This document shows, in pieces, positions 1 through 9,027 of a stretch of 57,560 nt of DNA (within the stretch, counting starts at the first letter, position 1; each line of letters opens with the position of its first letter). Origin of the DNA: Edwardsiella ictaluri ATCC 33202 (GTDB taxonomy: Bacteria > Pseudomonadota > Gammaproteobacteria > Enterobacterales > Enterobacteriaceae); assembly GCF_000264785.1 (NCBI RefSeq), contig NZ_AFJI01000069.1, positions 44-57,603 on the forward strand. Direction: 5' to 3'. The notes below the pieces were generated by a model, which did no database searches, was not told the DNA's origin, and saw nothing but the letters and a program-made list of their open reading frames with translations. The translations under genes and the position numbers were made by a program.

Positions 1-174
1 TTTTTAGTGTACGCCCGCGTCGGCCCGTAAATGCGCGATACCGGTGCCAAGCCTGCCGCAACGGTTATAATCACAGACAGCGTAATCAACCACCTACCGA
101 TATTGGGGGCCATCCGCGCACGCACTCCGCTATCATCATGCCGGATCGCGCCGCCCCCTGATGCGAGGAGCCCG

Positions 175-1911
175 ATGGATATTCGACACCCCGGCAGCCA
201 CGGGCCGCTTAGCCTGAACCCCAATCGCTGGGATATCGTCGCCTTTCCGCTGATCATCAGCCTTATCGCCATGATGGCCATCGGTTTTCATCAGGCGCTG
301 CAGCCCCTCGCCAGCCTGGGAAAGCAGAGCATCTCCCTGGCGCCGGATGCCCTGCCGGACTATGCCCTGCGCACCACCCTGCGCATGCTGCTGGCCATGC
401 TGGCCTCGCTGCTGTTCACCCTGATCTACGGCACGCTGGCGGCCAAAAGCCGACGGGCGGCCAAGGTATTGGTGCCGATGCTGGATATCCTGCAGTCGGT
501 GCCGGTGCTCGGCTATATCTCGTTTACCGTCACCTTCTTTATCGCCCTGTTCCCCGGACGGGTACTGGGGGTCGAACTGGCGGCCATCTTCGCCATCTTC
601 ACCAGCCAGGCCTGGAATATGACCTTCAGTTTTTACCAGTCCCTGCGCACCGTCCCCGGCGATCTGGATGAGGTCGCCCGCGGCCTGCACTTCACCGGCT
701 GGCAGCGTTTCTGGAAGCTGGATGTCCCCTTCGCCATGCCGGGGCTTATCTGGAACATGATGATGTCGATGTCCGGCGGCTGGTTCTTTATTGTGGCCTC
801 AGAGGCGATTACGGTCGGCAATACCCATTTTACCCTGCCGGGCATCGGCGCCTATCTGGCCGAGGCGATCCTGCAGCGCGATCTCCACGCCATCGGCTGG
901 GTGCTGCTGACCATGGTGGCGGTGATCCTCATCTACGATCAGCTGCTGTTCCGCCCGCTGGTCGCCTGGGCCGACAGGTTCCGTATGGAGAATACCCGCA
1001 CCGCCAATCCCCCCACCTCCTGGCTGCTCAACCTGCTGCGGCGCACCCGCCTGTTCCACCGGCTATTCACGCCGCTGGGACAGCTGCTGGGCTGGCTGGC
1101 ACGCCTGCCGCTGCGCTGGCCCGGACAGCCGCGCTACCGCCCCGCTCCGGCACCGGGGCGCTCACAGCGCTATCTCGATCTGCTCTGGAGTGCCGCTATC
1201 CTCTTGCTGACTCTGTATCTGTGTACCCGGGTCATCCTGTATGTCCACAGCGGCGTTTCACTGCATGAGGTCGGCTATGTCCTGCTGATGGGGCTGGTAA
1301 CCCTGCTGCGCGTCAGCCTGCTGATCCTGATCTCCTCGTTGATCTGGGTGCCACTGGGGGTGCTGATCGGCCTACGCCCGGCACTGGCCGGTAAGATCCA
1401 GCCGCTGGCCCAGTTTTTGGCCGCCTTCCCGGCCAACCTGCTGTTTCCTGCCTTCGTCATCGCCATCATGCACTTTCAGCTCAACCCCGATATCTGGCTG
1501 TCGCCTCTGATCGTGCTGGGCACCCAGTGGTATATCCTGTTCAACGTGGTGGCCGGTACCATGAATTTCCCCAATGACTATCGCGAGGTCACGGCCAATC
1601 TGCATATCCGCGGCTGGCAGTGGTGGCGCCAGATCATGCTGCCGGCCATCTTTCCCTACTATGTCACCGGCGCCGTCACCGCCGCCGGCGGGGCCTGGAA
1701 CGCCAGTATCGTGGCCGAATATGTCCAGTGGGGTGATACCCGGGTGGTGGCGCACGGTCTGGGGGCCTATATCGCCGAAAACACCGCCAGCGGCAACTTC
1801 CCCAACATCATCCTGGGCATCGCCATCATGTCGCTGTTTGTCACCCTGTTTAACCGCCTGCTGTGGCGCCCACTGTACGCCTATGCAGAATCCCGCTTTC
1901 GCGCTAACTGA
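175..1911 (+). CDS. ABC transporter permease, fused double domain (nitrate/sulfonate/taurine class)
   Basis: Inner-membrane permease of about 578 residues that carries two copies of the binding-protein-dependent transport domain in one chain. The first copy is at roughly residues 70-265 and the second at roughly 370-565. Each has the cytoplasmic EAA-type loop that docks on the ATPase: EVARGLHFTGWQRF in the first and EVTANLHIRGWQWW in the second. The reading frame is open from position 31, but I chose the ATG at 175 because GAGGAG lies just upstream and the protein then begins with a short cytoplasmic tail before the first membrane segment. The ATPase gene follows 36 bases downstream, so the two form an operon. 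No periplasmic binding protein gene is in view, so the substrate cannot be assigned. Nitrate, sulfonate and bicarbonate importers are the nearest known class. Confidence 0.88.
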   Translation: MDIRHPGSHGPLSLNPNRWDIVAFPLIISLIAMMAIGFHQALQPLASLGKQSISLAPDALPDYALRTTLRMLLAMLASLLFTLIYGTLAAKSRRAAKVLVPMLDILQSVPVLGYISFTVTFFIALFPGRVLGVELAAIFAIFTSQAWNMTFSFYQSLRTVPGDLDEVARGLHFTGWQRFWKLDVPFAMPGLIWNMMMSMSGGWFFIVASEAITVGNTHFTLPGIGAYLAEAILQRDLHAIGWVLLTMVAVILIYDQLLFRPLVAWADRFRMENTRTANPPTSWLLNLLRRTRLFHRLFTPLGQLLGWLARLPLRWPGQPRYRPAPAPGRSQRYLDLLWSAAILLLTLYLCTRVILYVHSGVSLHEVGYVLLMGLVTLLRVSLLILISSLIWVPLGVLIGLRPALAGKIQPLAQFLAAFPANLLFPAFVIAIMHFQLNPDIWLSPLIVLGTQWYILFNVVAGTMNFPNDYREVTANLHIRGWQWWRQIMLPAIFPYYVTGAVTAAGGAWNASIVAEYVQWGDTRVVAHGLGAYIAENTASGNFPNIILGIAIMSLFVTLFNRLLWRPLYAYAESRFRAN

Positions 1912-1947
1912 TCCTGAACACCTGAACACTAACCGAGGAGCCGCGCC

Positions 1948-3267
1948 ATGACCGATCCCCTTTTCCCAACGCCGCACAACGTCACGTCAGCGTCTATCCT
2001 GAGCGTACAGAACGTTGATCACGGCTATGAGCAGGCACACGGCGTCCAGACCATCCTGCAGGGGGTTAACCTGACGCTGCGCGAGGGCGAGATAGTGGCC
2101 CTGCTCGGCCGTTCCGGGTCGGGAAAATCCACGCTGCTGCGCATCATATCGGGCCTGATCACCCCCAGCGCAGGCCAGGTGGACTACCTTGGCGCGCCGG
2201 TGCATGGCCCGGCCAGGGGGGTGGCGATGGTGTTCCAGACCTTCGCCCTGTTTCCGTGGCTGACGGTGCTGCAAAACGTGGAGGCCGGTCTGGAGGCGCA
2301 GGGCATGGCGGCAGCCGTTCGGCGTACCCGGGCGCTGGCGGCCATCGACCTTATCGGCCTGGACGGTTTTGAAAACGCCTACCCGCGCGAACTCTCCGGC
2401 GGAATGCGCCAGCGCGTCGGCTTTGCCCGCGCCCTGGTGGTTGACCCCACGCTGCTGCTGATGGACGAGCCGTTTTCGGCCCTCGATGTCCTGACCGCCG
2501 AAACCCTGCGCACCGACCTGCTCGACCTGTGGGGCACGGGCAGGCTGCCGATTAAGTCGATGCTGATCGTCACTCACAACATCGAAGAGGCGGTGTTCAT
2601 GTGCGATCGCATCCTGCTGCTCTCCTCACACCCCGGCAAGATCGTCGCCGAGATAGCCGTCCCCTTCCACCATCCACGCAGCCGCCTCGATCCGCCGTTT
2701 CGCCACCTGGTCGATGAGATTTACGCCCAAATGACCGCGCGCAGCGGCGACAATACGCTGCGTCACGAGCTGAAGCTGGGCTCCTGGCTGCCCCATGTCT
2801 CCACCAACCTGATCGCCGGGCTGCTGGAAACCCTGGCAGCCGCCCCCTACCACGGCCGCGCCGACATGCCCGATCTGGCGCTGGCACTACACATGGAGGT
2901 CGACCGGCTGTTTCCCGTCGCCGAGGTGCTGCAACACCTGGACTTCGCCAGCGTGCAGCAGGGCGACATCATCCTCACCCCGGCTGGCGAGCAGTTCGCC
3001 GTCATGGACACCCAGCCGCGCAAGGCGCTGTTCGCCACCCACCTGCTGCGCCATGTCCCGCTGGCCACGCTGATTAAAAACGTGCTCGACGAGCGCCCCG
3101 GCCACCGGGCACCGCGGGTACGCTTTGAGCAGGAGCTGGAGGATGTGCTCTCCGATGACGCGGCGCGCGAAACCCTGGACACCGTGATCAACTGGGGACG
3201 CTATGCCGAGATCTTCTCCTATAACGATCAGAGCGGCTCTTTTAGCCTGGAGGACGTCGAATTTTAA
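1948..3267 (+). CDS. ABC transporter ATP-binding protein with C-terminal AAA-associated domain
   Basis: Cytoplasmic ATPase (439 residues) of the importer whose permease lies directly upstream. The first ~260 residues are a complete ABC domain: Walker A GRSGSGKST at 54-62, Q-loop in VFQTFALF near 95, signature LSGGMRQ at 149-155, Walker B LLLMDEP at 169-175, and the switch histidine in VTHN. The remaining ~170 residues form a separate domain of the AAA-associated type seen on some nitrate/sulfonate-class ATPases, where it may have a regulatory role. The start has a good ribosome site (GAGGAG, 1936-1941). The ABC-domain call is certain. The role of the C-terminal domain and the substrate are inferred from family membership only. 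Confidence 0.9.
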   Translation: MTDPLFPTPHNVTSASILSVQNVDHGYEQAHGVQTILQGVNLTLREGEIVALLGRSGSGKSTLLRIISGLITPSAGQVDYLGAPVHGPARGVAMVFQTFALFPWLTVLQNVEAGLEAQGMAAAVRRTRALAAIDLIGLDGFENAYPRELSGGMRQRVGFARALVVDPTLLLMDEPFSALDVLTAETLRTDLLDLWGTGRLPIKSMLIVTHNIEEAVFMCDRILLLSSHPGKIVAEIAVPFHHPRSRLDPPFRHLVDEIYAQMTARSGDNTLRHELKLGSWLPHVSTNLIAGLLETLAAAPYHGRADMPDLALALHMEVDRLFPVAEVLQHLDFASVQQGDIILTPAGEQFAVMDTQPRKALFATHLLRHVPLATLIKNVLDERPGHRAPRVRFEQELEDVLSDDAARETLDTVINWGRYAEIFSYNDQSGSFSLEDVEF

Positions 3268-3366
3268 TCCGCATCGCGCCGCTTTCCCCGGCGGCAGCTT
3301 GCATAATGGAGGGCGACGGTGCTATTTAAGAGGCCTCTTACCCGCTCACTGAACAGGGATCCCCAG

Positions 3367-3870
3367 ATGACCGACCAACCCGCCCCCGACATCCGCATTC
3401 GCCCACTGACCGCCGCCGACAATGGGGCGATTGCCGACGTGATCCGCCGCGTCTCTGCCGAATGCGGCCTGAGCGCCGACAAGGGGTTCACCGTCTCCGA
3501 TCCCAATCTGGATCGTCTGGCACAGACCTATGCGACACCGCGCAGCGCCTACTGGGTCGTCGAACTGGAGGGGCTGGTGGCAGGGGGCGGGGGCGTCGCG
3601 CCGCTGGAGGGGGCGGCACCACACCTGTGTGAGCTGCAAAAAATGTACTTTCTGCCCGCGCTGCGCGGACGCGGTCTGGCCAAGCGCCTGGCCCTGCAGG
3701 CGCTGGACTTCGCCCGTGCGCAGGGGTTCACCCACTGCTATCTGGAGACCACCGCCACCCTGCACGACGCCATCACCCTGTACCGTCATCTCGGCTTTGA
3801 GCCTATCGACGCCGCGCTGGGTGCCACCCGCCACGTGGACTGTGAAGTTCGCATGCTGCGTACGCTATAG
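3367..3870 (+). CDS. yjgM: GNAT-family N-acetyltransferase (YjgM)
   Basis: Acetyl-CoA-dependent acetyltransferase of 167 residues, the same length as E. coli YjgM and recognisably its orthologue. Shared blocks include [27 protein letters not shown] and [10 protein letters not shown]. The acetyl-CoA pyrophosphate loop is visible as [10 protein letters not shown] near residue 100, and the family's C-terminal HVDCEVRML is present. The frame opens at 3319, but the ATG at 3367 gives the length and N-terminus expected from E. coli. In E. coli yjgM also lies beside rraB and argI, so the neighbourhood supports the call. The physiological substrate is not evident from sequence. Confidence 0.9.
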   Translation: MTDQPAPDIRIRPLTAADNGAIADVIRRVSAECGLSADKGFTVSDPNLDRLAQTYATPRSAYWVVELEGLVAGGGGVAPLEGAAPHLCELQKMYFLPALRGRGLAKRLALQALDFARAQGFTHCYLETTATLHDAITLYRHLGFEPIDAALGATRHVDCEVRMLRTL

Positions 3871-4135
3871 GCGATCGGCCTGCGGAACACCCGCCGCCCA
3901 GGAAGAGGACAATCTGGCCCAATCGACGCACCCTCGGAGTGCGGCCAGGCAGGCCAGGTCTCAACCACCGCAATGGCTGTATCGTCCGGGAGAGGCGCCG
4001 CCTGGGACTCTCGTATCCCCCGGCAGTGCAGGATGCACAAATACGCGATCCCTCTGGGGGTATGGCTAACTCAGGGGCGTCATCGCTGACGCAATGCTGG
4101 ATGCACCCTGTCTGGCAGGGGCGCTTACGTGGGGC
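3871..4135. other. Non-coding stretch between yjgM and the rraB terminator
   Basis: About 265 bases with no convincing gene. Frames through it give compositionally odd peptides without a ribosome site. It contains a few short inverted repeats, such as GAGAG...CTCTC around AGGCGCCGCCT near 3991-4013, and several GGATGCAC-like words, but nothing I recognise as an RNA gene or mobile-element end. Confidence 0.4.
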
Positions 4136-4160
4136 AAAAAAACAGGAGCCCACAGGCTCC
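4136..4160 (-). terminator. Rho-independent terminator of rraB
   Basis: On the minus strand GGAGCC-TGTG-GGCTCC (stem 4145-4150 with 4155-4160) is followed within two bases by a run of U (plus-strand A run 4136-4142). It lies 30 bases after the rraB stop codon. Stem, loop and U-tract all fit an intrinsic terminator. Confidence 0.85.
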
Positions 4161-4189
4161 CGTCAGCACGATCACGATCGGTGTCGATC

Positions 4190-4621
4190 TCAGTGGCGAC
4201 GACCGTCGTCGTCCTCGTCGATCGCCTCGTTGTCGTACTCCTCGCCGTCGTCACCCTCTTCGCCGTCCGGATCCTCAAAATAGGTTCCCCAGCCGTCGTA
4301 GCTGACGTCGTGTTTTTCCGCCAGGGCGATCAGCTGCTCGACCTGGGCGTCGATGATCTCGGCGTTCAGACCCACTTCGCTTATCACATCACAGCACATC
4401 AGCAGGATGCCCTCTTCAACCTCCAGCTCCTCAGCATCGGTCACTTCGTAACCCAGCTTGAACGCCTCCACGGCGGCCTGCTCCAGCGCCTCAAAGCTCT
4501 CCGCCGACAGATGGTGCTCAATGGTGTACAGCGCATCCGGATCGCTGCCATCGTCCAGCAGCTCCTCGATAATCATGCGGGTCTCTTCACGCTGTTCTTC
4601 CAGCAGCTCTCGGTTTGCCAT
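4190..4621 (-). CDS. rraB: Regulator of ribonuclease E activity B
   Basis: Small acidic cytoplasmic protein (143 residues). In E. coli it binds RNase E, inhibits it and remodels the degradosome. The N-terminal half closely matches E. coli RraB ([36 protein letters not shown]), as does [11 protein letters not shown] near residue 115. The tail is rich in Asp and Glu, as in the family. The frame extends five codons upstream, but the ATG at 4621 ([10 protein letters not shown]) matches the known start. It is divergent from argI, as in E. coli, and ends at a clear intrinsic terminator. Confidence 0.95.
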   Translation of the reverse strand: MANRELLEEQREETRMIIEELLDDGSDPDALYTIEHHLSAESFEALEQAAVEAFKLGYEVTDAEELEVEEGILLMCCDVISEVGLNAEIIDAQVEQLIALAEKHDVSYDGWGTYFEDPDGEEGDDGEEYDNEAIDEDDDGRRH

Positions 4622-4722
4622 TTCACTGATCCTCAATCGCTAAGCCTTTGACGCATTCTCCCACAGGCGACGGCGCCTCACCACTCAAGAAAAGACAATA
4701 TTTCACGCTCGGGGGTTGAAAA

Positions 4723-4757
4723 TGAATTTTAATACACATAATGTGAATATAAATTCA
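4723..4757 (+). promoter_or_regulatory. Tandem ARG boxes (ArgR operators) upstream of argI
   Basis: The second box, TGAATATAAATTCA at 4744-4757, is a perfect inverted repeat of the ArgR core TGAAT-N4-ATTCA. A first box, TGAATTTTAATACA at 4723-4736, matches except for one base in the right arm. They are 21 bases apart, the usual centre-to-centre spacing of paired ARG boxes. The pair lies 35-70 bases before the argI start, so ArgR-arginine should repress argI. Seen directly; the function follows from known ArgR operators. Confidence 0.88.
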
Positions 4758-4791
4758 TCACAACACACCCCCACAGACGGAGATGTTCCAT

Positions 4792-5793
4792 ATGGATCAG
4801 CTTAATCAGCAGCACTTTCTGAGGTTACTGGATTTCACCCCGCAGCAAATTGCATATCTAATCAATCTGGCCGCCGAGCTGAAACAAGCCAAAAAACAGG
4901 GGTGCGAACGCCCCCGTCTGCATGGGAAAAACATCGCGTTGATCTTTGAAAAGGACTCCACCCGTACCCGCTGCTCCTTTGAGGTGGCCGCCTACGATCA
5001 GGGCGCCCACGTCACCTACCTCGGCCCCAGCGGCAGCCAGATAGGCCATAAAGAGTCGATCAAGGATAGCGCGCGGGTGCTCGGCAGGCTGTATGACGCC
5101 ATTCAATACCGCGGCTTTGGCCAGCAGGTGGTGGAAACCCTGGCGCACTACGCCGGCGTACCGGTATGGAATGGCCTGACCGATGAGTTCCACCCCACGC
5201 AGATTTTGGCGGATCTGCTCACCATGAGCGAACACTGCGCCAAGCCTCTTTCCGCCATGAAGCTGGCCTATCTGGGCGACGCGCGCAATAACATGGGCAA
5301 CTCACTGCTGGAAGGCGCGGCACTGATGGGGATGGAGCTGCGGCTGGTCGCGCCCAGGGCCTACTGGCCGGAAGCCGGACTGATCGCCCAATGCCAGACC
5401 GTGGCGCAGCAAACCGGCGCCAAGCTGGTGCTGACGGAGGACGTCGCCGAAGGGGTACTGGACGCCGACTTCCTGTATACCGATGTGTGGGTCTCCATGG
5501 GCGAACCCAAATCGGTCTGGCAGGAGCGCATTACCCAGCTGCTGCCATATCAGATCAACATGCAAACGCTACAGCTGAGCGGCAACCCGCAGGTGAAGTT
5601 CCTGCACTGCCTACCCGCCTTCCACGACGAGATGACCGGCGTAGGGCAGCAGATGGCCGCGCAGTATGGGCTGCACGATGGTATTGAGGTGACCGATGAG
5701 GTGTTTGAATCACCCCACAGCATCGTCTTCGATCAGGCGGAGAACCGCCTGCATACCATCAAGGCGGTGATGGTGGCGACCCTGGGAGAATAA
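4792..5793 (+). CDS. argI: Ornithine carbamoyltransferase
   Basis: Catalyses carbamoyl phosphate + ornithine to citrulline in arginine biosynthesis; cytoplasmic trimer. The product is 333 residues from the ATG at 4792, matching the family length. That start is preferred over the in-frame ATG at 4783 because the GGAG at 4779-4782 then has a normal 9-base spacing. The carbamoyl-phosphate motif STRTR is at residues 56-60, HPTQ is near 133, and the ornithine/catalytic motif HCLP is near 272. [20 protein letters not shown] is nearly identical to E. coli ArgI. Flanked by a double ARG box upstream and a strong stem-loop downstream. Divergent from rraB, convergent with tabA. Confidence 0.97.
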   Translation: MDQLNQQHFLRLLDFTPQQIAYLINLAAELKQAKKQGCERPRLHGKNIALIFEKDSTRTRCSFEVAAYDQGAHVTYLGPSGSQIGHKESIKDSARVLGRLYDAIQYRGFGQQVVETLAHYAGVPVWNGLTDEFHPTQILADLLTMSEHCAKPLSAMKLAYLGDARNNMGNSLLEGAALMGMELRLVAPRAYWPEAGLIAQCQTVAQQTGAKLVLTEDVAEGVLDADFLYTDVWVSMGEPKSVWQERITQLLPYQINMQTLQLSGNPQVKFLHCLPAFHDEMTGVGQQMAAQYGLHDGIEVTDEVFESPHSIVFDQAENRLHTIKAVMVATLGE

Positions 5794-5825
5794 TGGCGCG
5801 CGCAGCCTCTGAGGCAGCGCACCAC

Positions 5826-5853
5826 GCGGCCAGCGGTCACTGCCGCTGGCCGC
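5826..5853. terminator. Stem-loop between convergent argI and tabA
   Basis: GCGGCCAGCGG at 5826-5836 pairs perfectly with CCGCTGGCCGC at 5843-5853 around a six-base loop. It sits between the argI stop and the tabA stop and could serve both strands. There is no U-tract, so intrinsic termination is likely but not certain. Confidence 0.6.
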
Positions 5854-5861
5854 CGTAACCG

Positions 5862-6347
<486 letters not shown>

Positions 6348-6444
6348 TCATCATTCCCTTATTTATAAAACTGTGTTTTATTTTAACCGGACTGGACGGA
6401 CGTAACTGCGCCGTTCGCCACATTTATGGCAGGGGTGTCAGAAA

Positions 6445-6472
6445 GAAAAAAAGTCCCGGCGCAGGCCGGGAC
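6445..6472 (-). terminator. Rho-independent terminator of the glpABC operon
   Basis: GTCCCGGC (6453-6460) pairs with GCCGGGAC (6465-6472). On the minus strand this 8-bp stem with a four-base loop is followed directly by a run of U (plus-strand A run 6446-6452). It lies about 95 bases beyond the glpC stop codon. Confidence 0.88.
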
Positions 6473-6565
6473 CAAACAGGGACACTCACTCAAACAGGAA
6501 TTAATAACAATAGAAAACAGTATAATACAGCGTTACCCTTCTCAGCCTGCAGCGCCACCGACAGA

Positions 6566-7765
6566 CTACGCCAAGGCCTGCGCCAGCAGGGTGATCGGAT
6601 GCTCGCAGCGCTTGCTGGTGGACATTTCGATCTGCCATTTACAGGTTTCACAGTCGGTCACCACCAGATCCACCCCACTGGCTTCGATCTGACGGAACAA
6701 TCCGGCGCCGATGCCCTGTGCGGTCTCGTAGTTCTCTTTCTTGAAACCGTAGGTACCGGCGATGCCGCAGCACTGGGAGTCCAGAATGATAAGCTCTACA
6801 CCCGGGATCATCTGCAGCAGCGCCAGGGTATAGGGCGCCCAGCCCATTCTCTCCATATGGCACGGCGTATGGTAGGCGATCTTCAGGTTCAGCGGCTTTA
6901 GGGGCAGCGTGCGTCCGCCGTCGAGCAGACGGTAAAGATGGCGGGTCGCCAACTCGACCCGGTCGCGCACCGGCGTGGTATCGATATCCAGTACGTGCGG
7001 GTATTCATCGCGCAGCATGAAGGTGCAACTTGAAGAGGTCGCCACCACCGGCAGCCCCTTCTCCAGCACCGCCTCGCTCAGGGAGTCGGCGTTCACCCGC
7101 GCCTGTTTCCTGGCCTGATCGATAAAGCCGTTGGCCACCAGCGGCACGCCGCAGCACTTCTCGCGCGACAGCAGCTGTACCCCGATATCCATGGCGTTAA
7201 ACACCCGCACCAGATCCTTGCCCAGCTGCGGATGGTTGTAGTTCACGTAGCAGCCGTGAAAGAACGCCACCTGCTCGCTAAAGCGCGCCTGCTCCGCGCT
7301 CTGCTTGCGCATCCAGCTGCGGAAGGTGCCATGGGAGTACTTGGGCAGCTCGCGGCGGTGGTCGATCTTCAGCGCCTTATCCAGCAGCTGACGCACCGGC
7401 TTCAGGCCGGTGGTGGCGTTGATCAACGGCGCAAACGGCGTAGAGAGGGTGCCCATCAGATCGGTATGGCTGAGGATGGCGTCGCGCAGCCTGGGCTTAT
7501 GGTTACCGTACTGATTCTTGGCACGCAGAATGATGTCGCCGATCTTCACATCGGACGGGCAGGCCACCTCACAGCGCTTGCAGTTGGTGCAGTACTTCAG
7601 CGCCTCATCGTACAGCTGCGGATCCTTCAGGCGCAGACGCTCCCCGTCCGGGCCCGCCTGTTTCGGACCGGGATAGGCCGGATTCACCTTGGCGACCGGA
7701 CAATAGGTGGTGCACACGGTGCACTTGATACATTGTTCAAAGCTGTTATCAGCAGGCAGGCTCAT
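6566..7765 (-). CDS. glpC: Anaerobic glycerol-3-phosphate dehydrogenase subunit C
   Basis: Iron-sulfur, membrane-anchoring subunit (399 residues) of the GlpABC dehydrogenase, which passes electrons from glycerol-3-phosphate to menaquinone during anaerobic growth. Two 4Fe-4S ferredoxin motifs are plain: C12-C15-C18-C22 (CIKCTVCTTYC) and C59-C62-C65-C69 (CTNCKRCEVAC). Two cysteine-rich CCG domains follow, with EKCCGVP and SQCCGIAG as their cores. The start overlaps the glpB stop by one base (TAATG), so the two are translationally coupled. It is the last gene of glpABC and is followed by an intrinsic terminator. Confidence 0.97.
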   Translation of the reverse strand: MSLPADNSFEQCIKCTVCTTYCPVAKVNPAYPGPKQAGPDGERLRLKDPQLYDEALKYCTNCKRCEVACPSDVKIGDIILRAKNQYGNHKPRLRDAILSHTDLMGTLSTPFAPLINATTGLKPVRQLLDKALKIDHRRELPKYSHGTFRSWMRKQSAEQARFSEQVAFFHGCYVNYNHPQLGKDLVRVFNAMDIGVQLLSREKCCGVPLVANGFIDQARKQARVNADSLSEAVLEKGLPVVATSSSCTFMLRDEYPHVLDIDTTPVRDRVELATRHLYRLLDGGRTLPLKPLNLKIAYHTPCHMERMGWAPYTLALLQMIPGVELIILDSQCCGIAGTYGFKKENYETAQGIGAGLFRQIEASGVDLVVTDCETCKWQIEMSTSKRCEHPITLLAQALA

Positions 7766-9027
7766 TACGCGTCCTCCGCCAGGATCTGTTGCGCGGCGTG
7801 CAGGGCGGTGAGCAGGGAAACCCCGGCGCCGCAGCCCTGATGGATCGGATCATAGCCGCCCAGCACGGCGCCGGCGGCATACAGATTATTGACAACGGTG
7901 CCGTTGACGGCGGCACGCTGCCCGGCGTCGCCGCGTACCCCGAACTGCAGATACGGCTGCGGCGCGAACATCGACTCGCTGCACCAGTCGCTGCGATCGG
8001 CGGCCGAGATGACGTCCAGACCGAACACCGGCTCACGCACGCCGCCGAAGTCAGCGCGCAGCCCGTTGCTGAAGAAGCTGCCGCTGGCCAACACCACATG
8101 ACGCGGACGCAGCGGAATATCGCCGTGATTGCGGGTGTATACCCGGGCCACCCGGTTATTCTCATACTCCGCGCGCAGCACCGTATCCCCCGGCATGATC
8201 AGGCCACCCAGCGCCTGAAAGCGGCGACGCAGCTGCTGGTGAATATGGATCCCCAGCACCGACGGCGGCAGGGTCGGCAGCAGCAGCAGCGGACGGGCGA
8301 CCGCCGCGCGCAGCTGCGCCAGCGCATCGTCGCAGTCCACGCCGACGCAGGCGGGCATCAGGATGGCATCCGCCTGCGCCCCATGACGGTTCAGCTCCTC
8401 GGCCAGCAGGCGGCGGTTCTCTGCCACGTCGAGCACCCGTGCAATGTTGACCGCGCGGAACTCGCTGGGGTTACCGCGCAGGCGATCCAGCGCCGGCAGC
8501 GTCAGCTCGACCACCTCGCACTCGCCCCCCTGCTCCTGCAGGGAGCTGGCCACCAGCTGCGGCTGAAAATCGAGAAACCCTTCGATACCGGCCACCAGGA
8601 TACGCTGCCACGGCAGCGCGGCATCCACGTCGCTTACCGGCACCTCATTCGGGCTCAGCCAGGTCAGACGGCGGGTGCCCAGGGGGGTGACCCGCAGATG
8701 GTTACGCCGATGGTCGCCCACCAGTGCCAGCCCGCTGCGCTCCAGCAGACGCTCGGCCTCAACGGCGTAGCGGGAAAACTGCCCGGCGCCCATCAGGCTA
8801 TAGGGGTGCTGCGGCGCCTGGCGCTGCAGCTCGTCGATCGCCGCGCGCGGATCGGTAACCGCTGTGCCGTCCGGCAGGCGCGACAACAGGTCGAAGGAGC
8901 CGGAGGAGAAGTGCAGCGCACTCTGCCCGGCGCTGACGATAGCACAGCGCTGCCCGGCCTCCGCCAGACGAATGCCACAGGCCAGTCCGGCCAGCCCTCC
9001 GCCGATCATCAGGGTATCAAATTTCAT
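7765..9027 (-). CDS. glpB: Anaerobic glycerol-3-phosphate dehydrogenase subunit B
   Basis: Flavoprotein subunit (420 residues) of the anaerobic glycerol-3-phosphate dehydrogenase. The N-terminal dinucleotide-binding fold is clear (MKFDTLMIGGGLAGLACG), followed by QSALHFSSGSFDLLS, diagnostic of GlpB. The frame is open to 9117, but the ATG at 9027 matches the E. coli start and places the GxGxxG fold at the N-terminus. The first 11 bases overlap the end of glpA and the stop overlaps glpC by one base, giving tight coupling of the three subunits. The C-terminal motif GAVLGGYDPIHQGCGAG is also typical of the family. Confidence 0.96.
   Translation of the reverse strand: MKFDTLMIGGGLAGLACGIRLAEAGQRCAIVSAGQSALHFSSGSFDLLSRLPDGTAVTDPRAAIDELQRQAPQHPYSLMGAGQFSRYAVEAERLLERSGLALVGDHRRNHLRVTPLGTRRLTWLSPNEVPVSDVDAALPWQRILVAGIEGFLDFQPQLVASSLQEQGGECEVVELTLPALDRLRGNPSEFRAVNIARVLDVAENRRLLAEELNRHGAQADAILMPACVGVDCDDALAQLRAAVARPLLLLPTLPPSVLGIHIHQQLRRRFQALGGLIMPGDTVLRAEYENNRVARVYTRNHGDIPLRPRHVVLASGSFFSNGLRADFGGVREPVFGLDVISAADRSDWCSESMFAPQPYLQFGVRGDAGQRAAVNGTVVNNLYAAGAVLGGYDPIHQGCGAGVSLLTALHAAQQILAEDA

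Noticed and set aside
31-174. N-terminal extension of the ABC permease
   Set aside because: The ATG at 175 has a good ribosome site and the upstream residues do not resemble a permease.
3871-4135. A small RNA or mobile-element remnant after yjgM
   Set aside because: Only short, imperfect inverted repeats are present, with no promoter-terminator pair and no terminal repeats that I can support.
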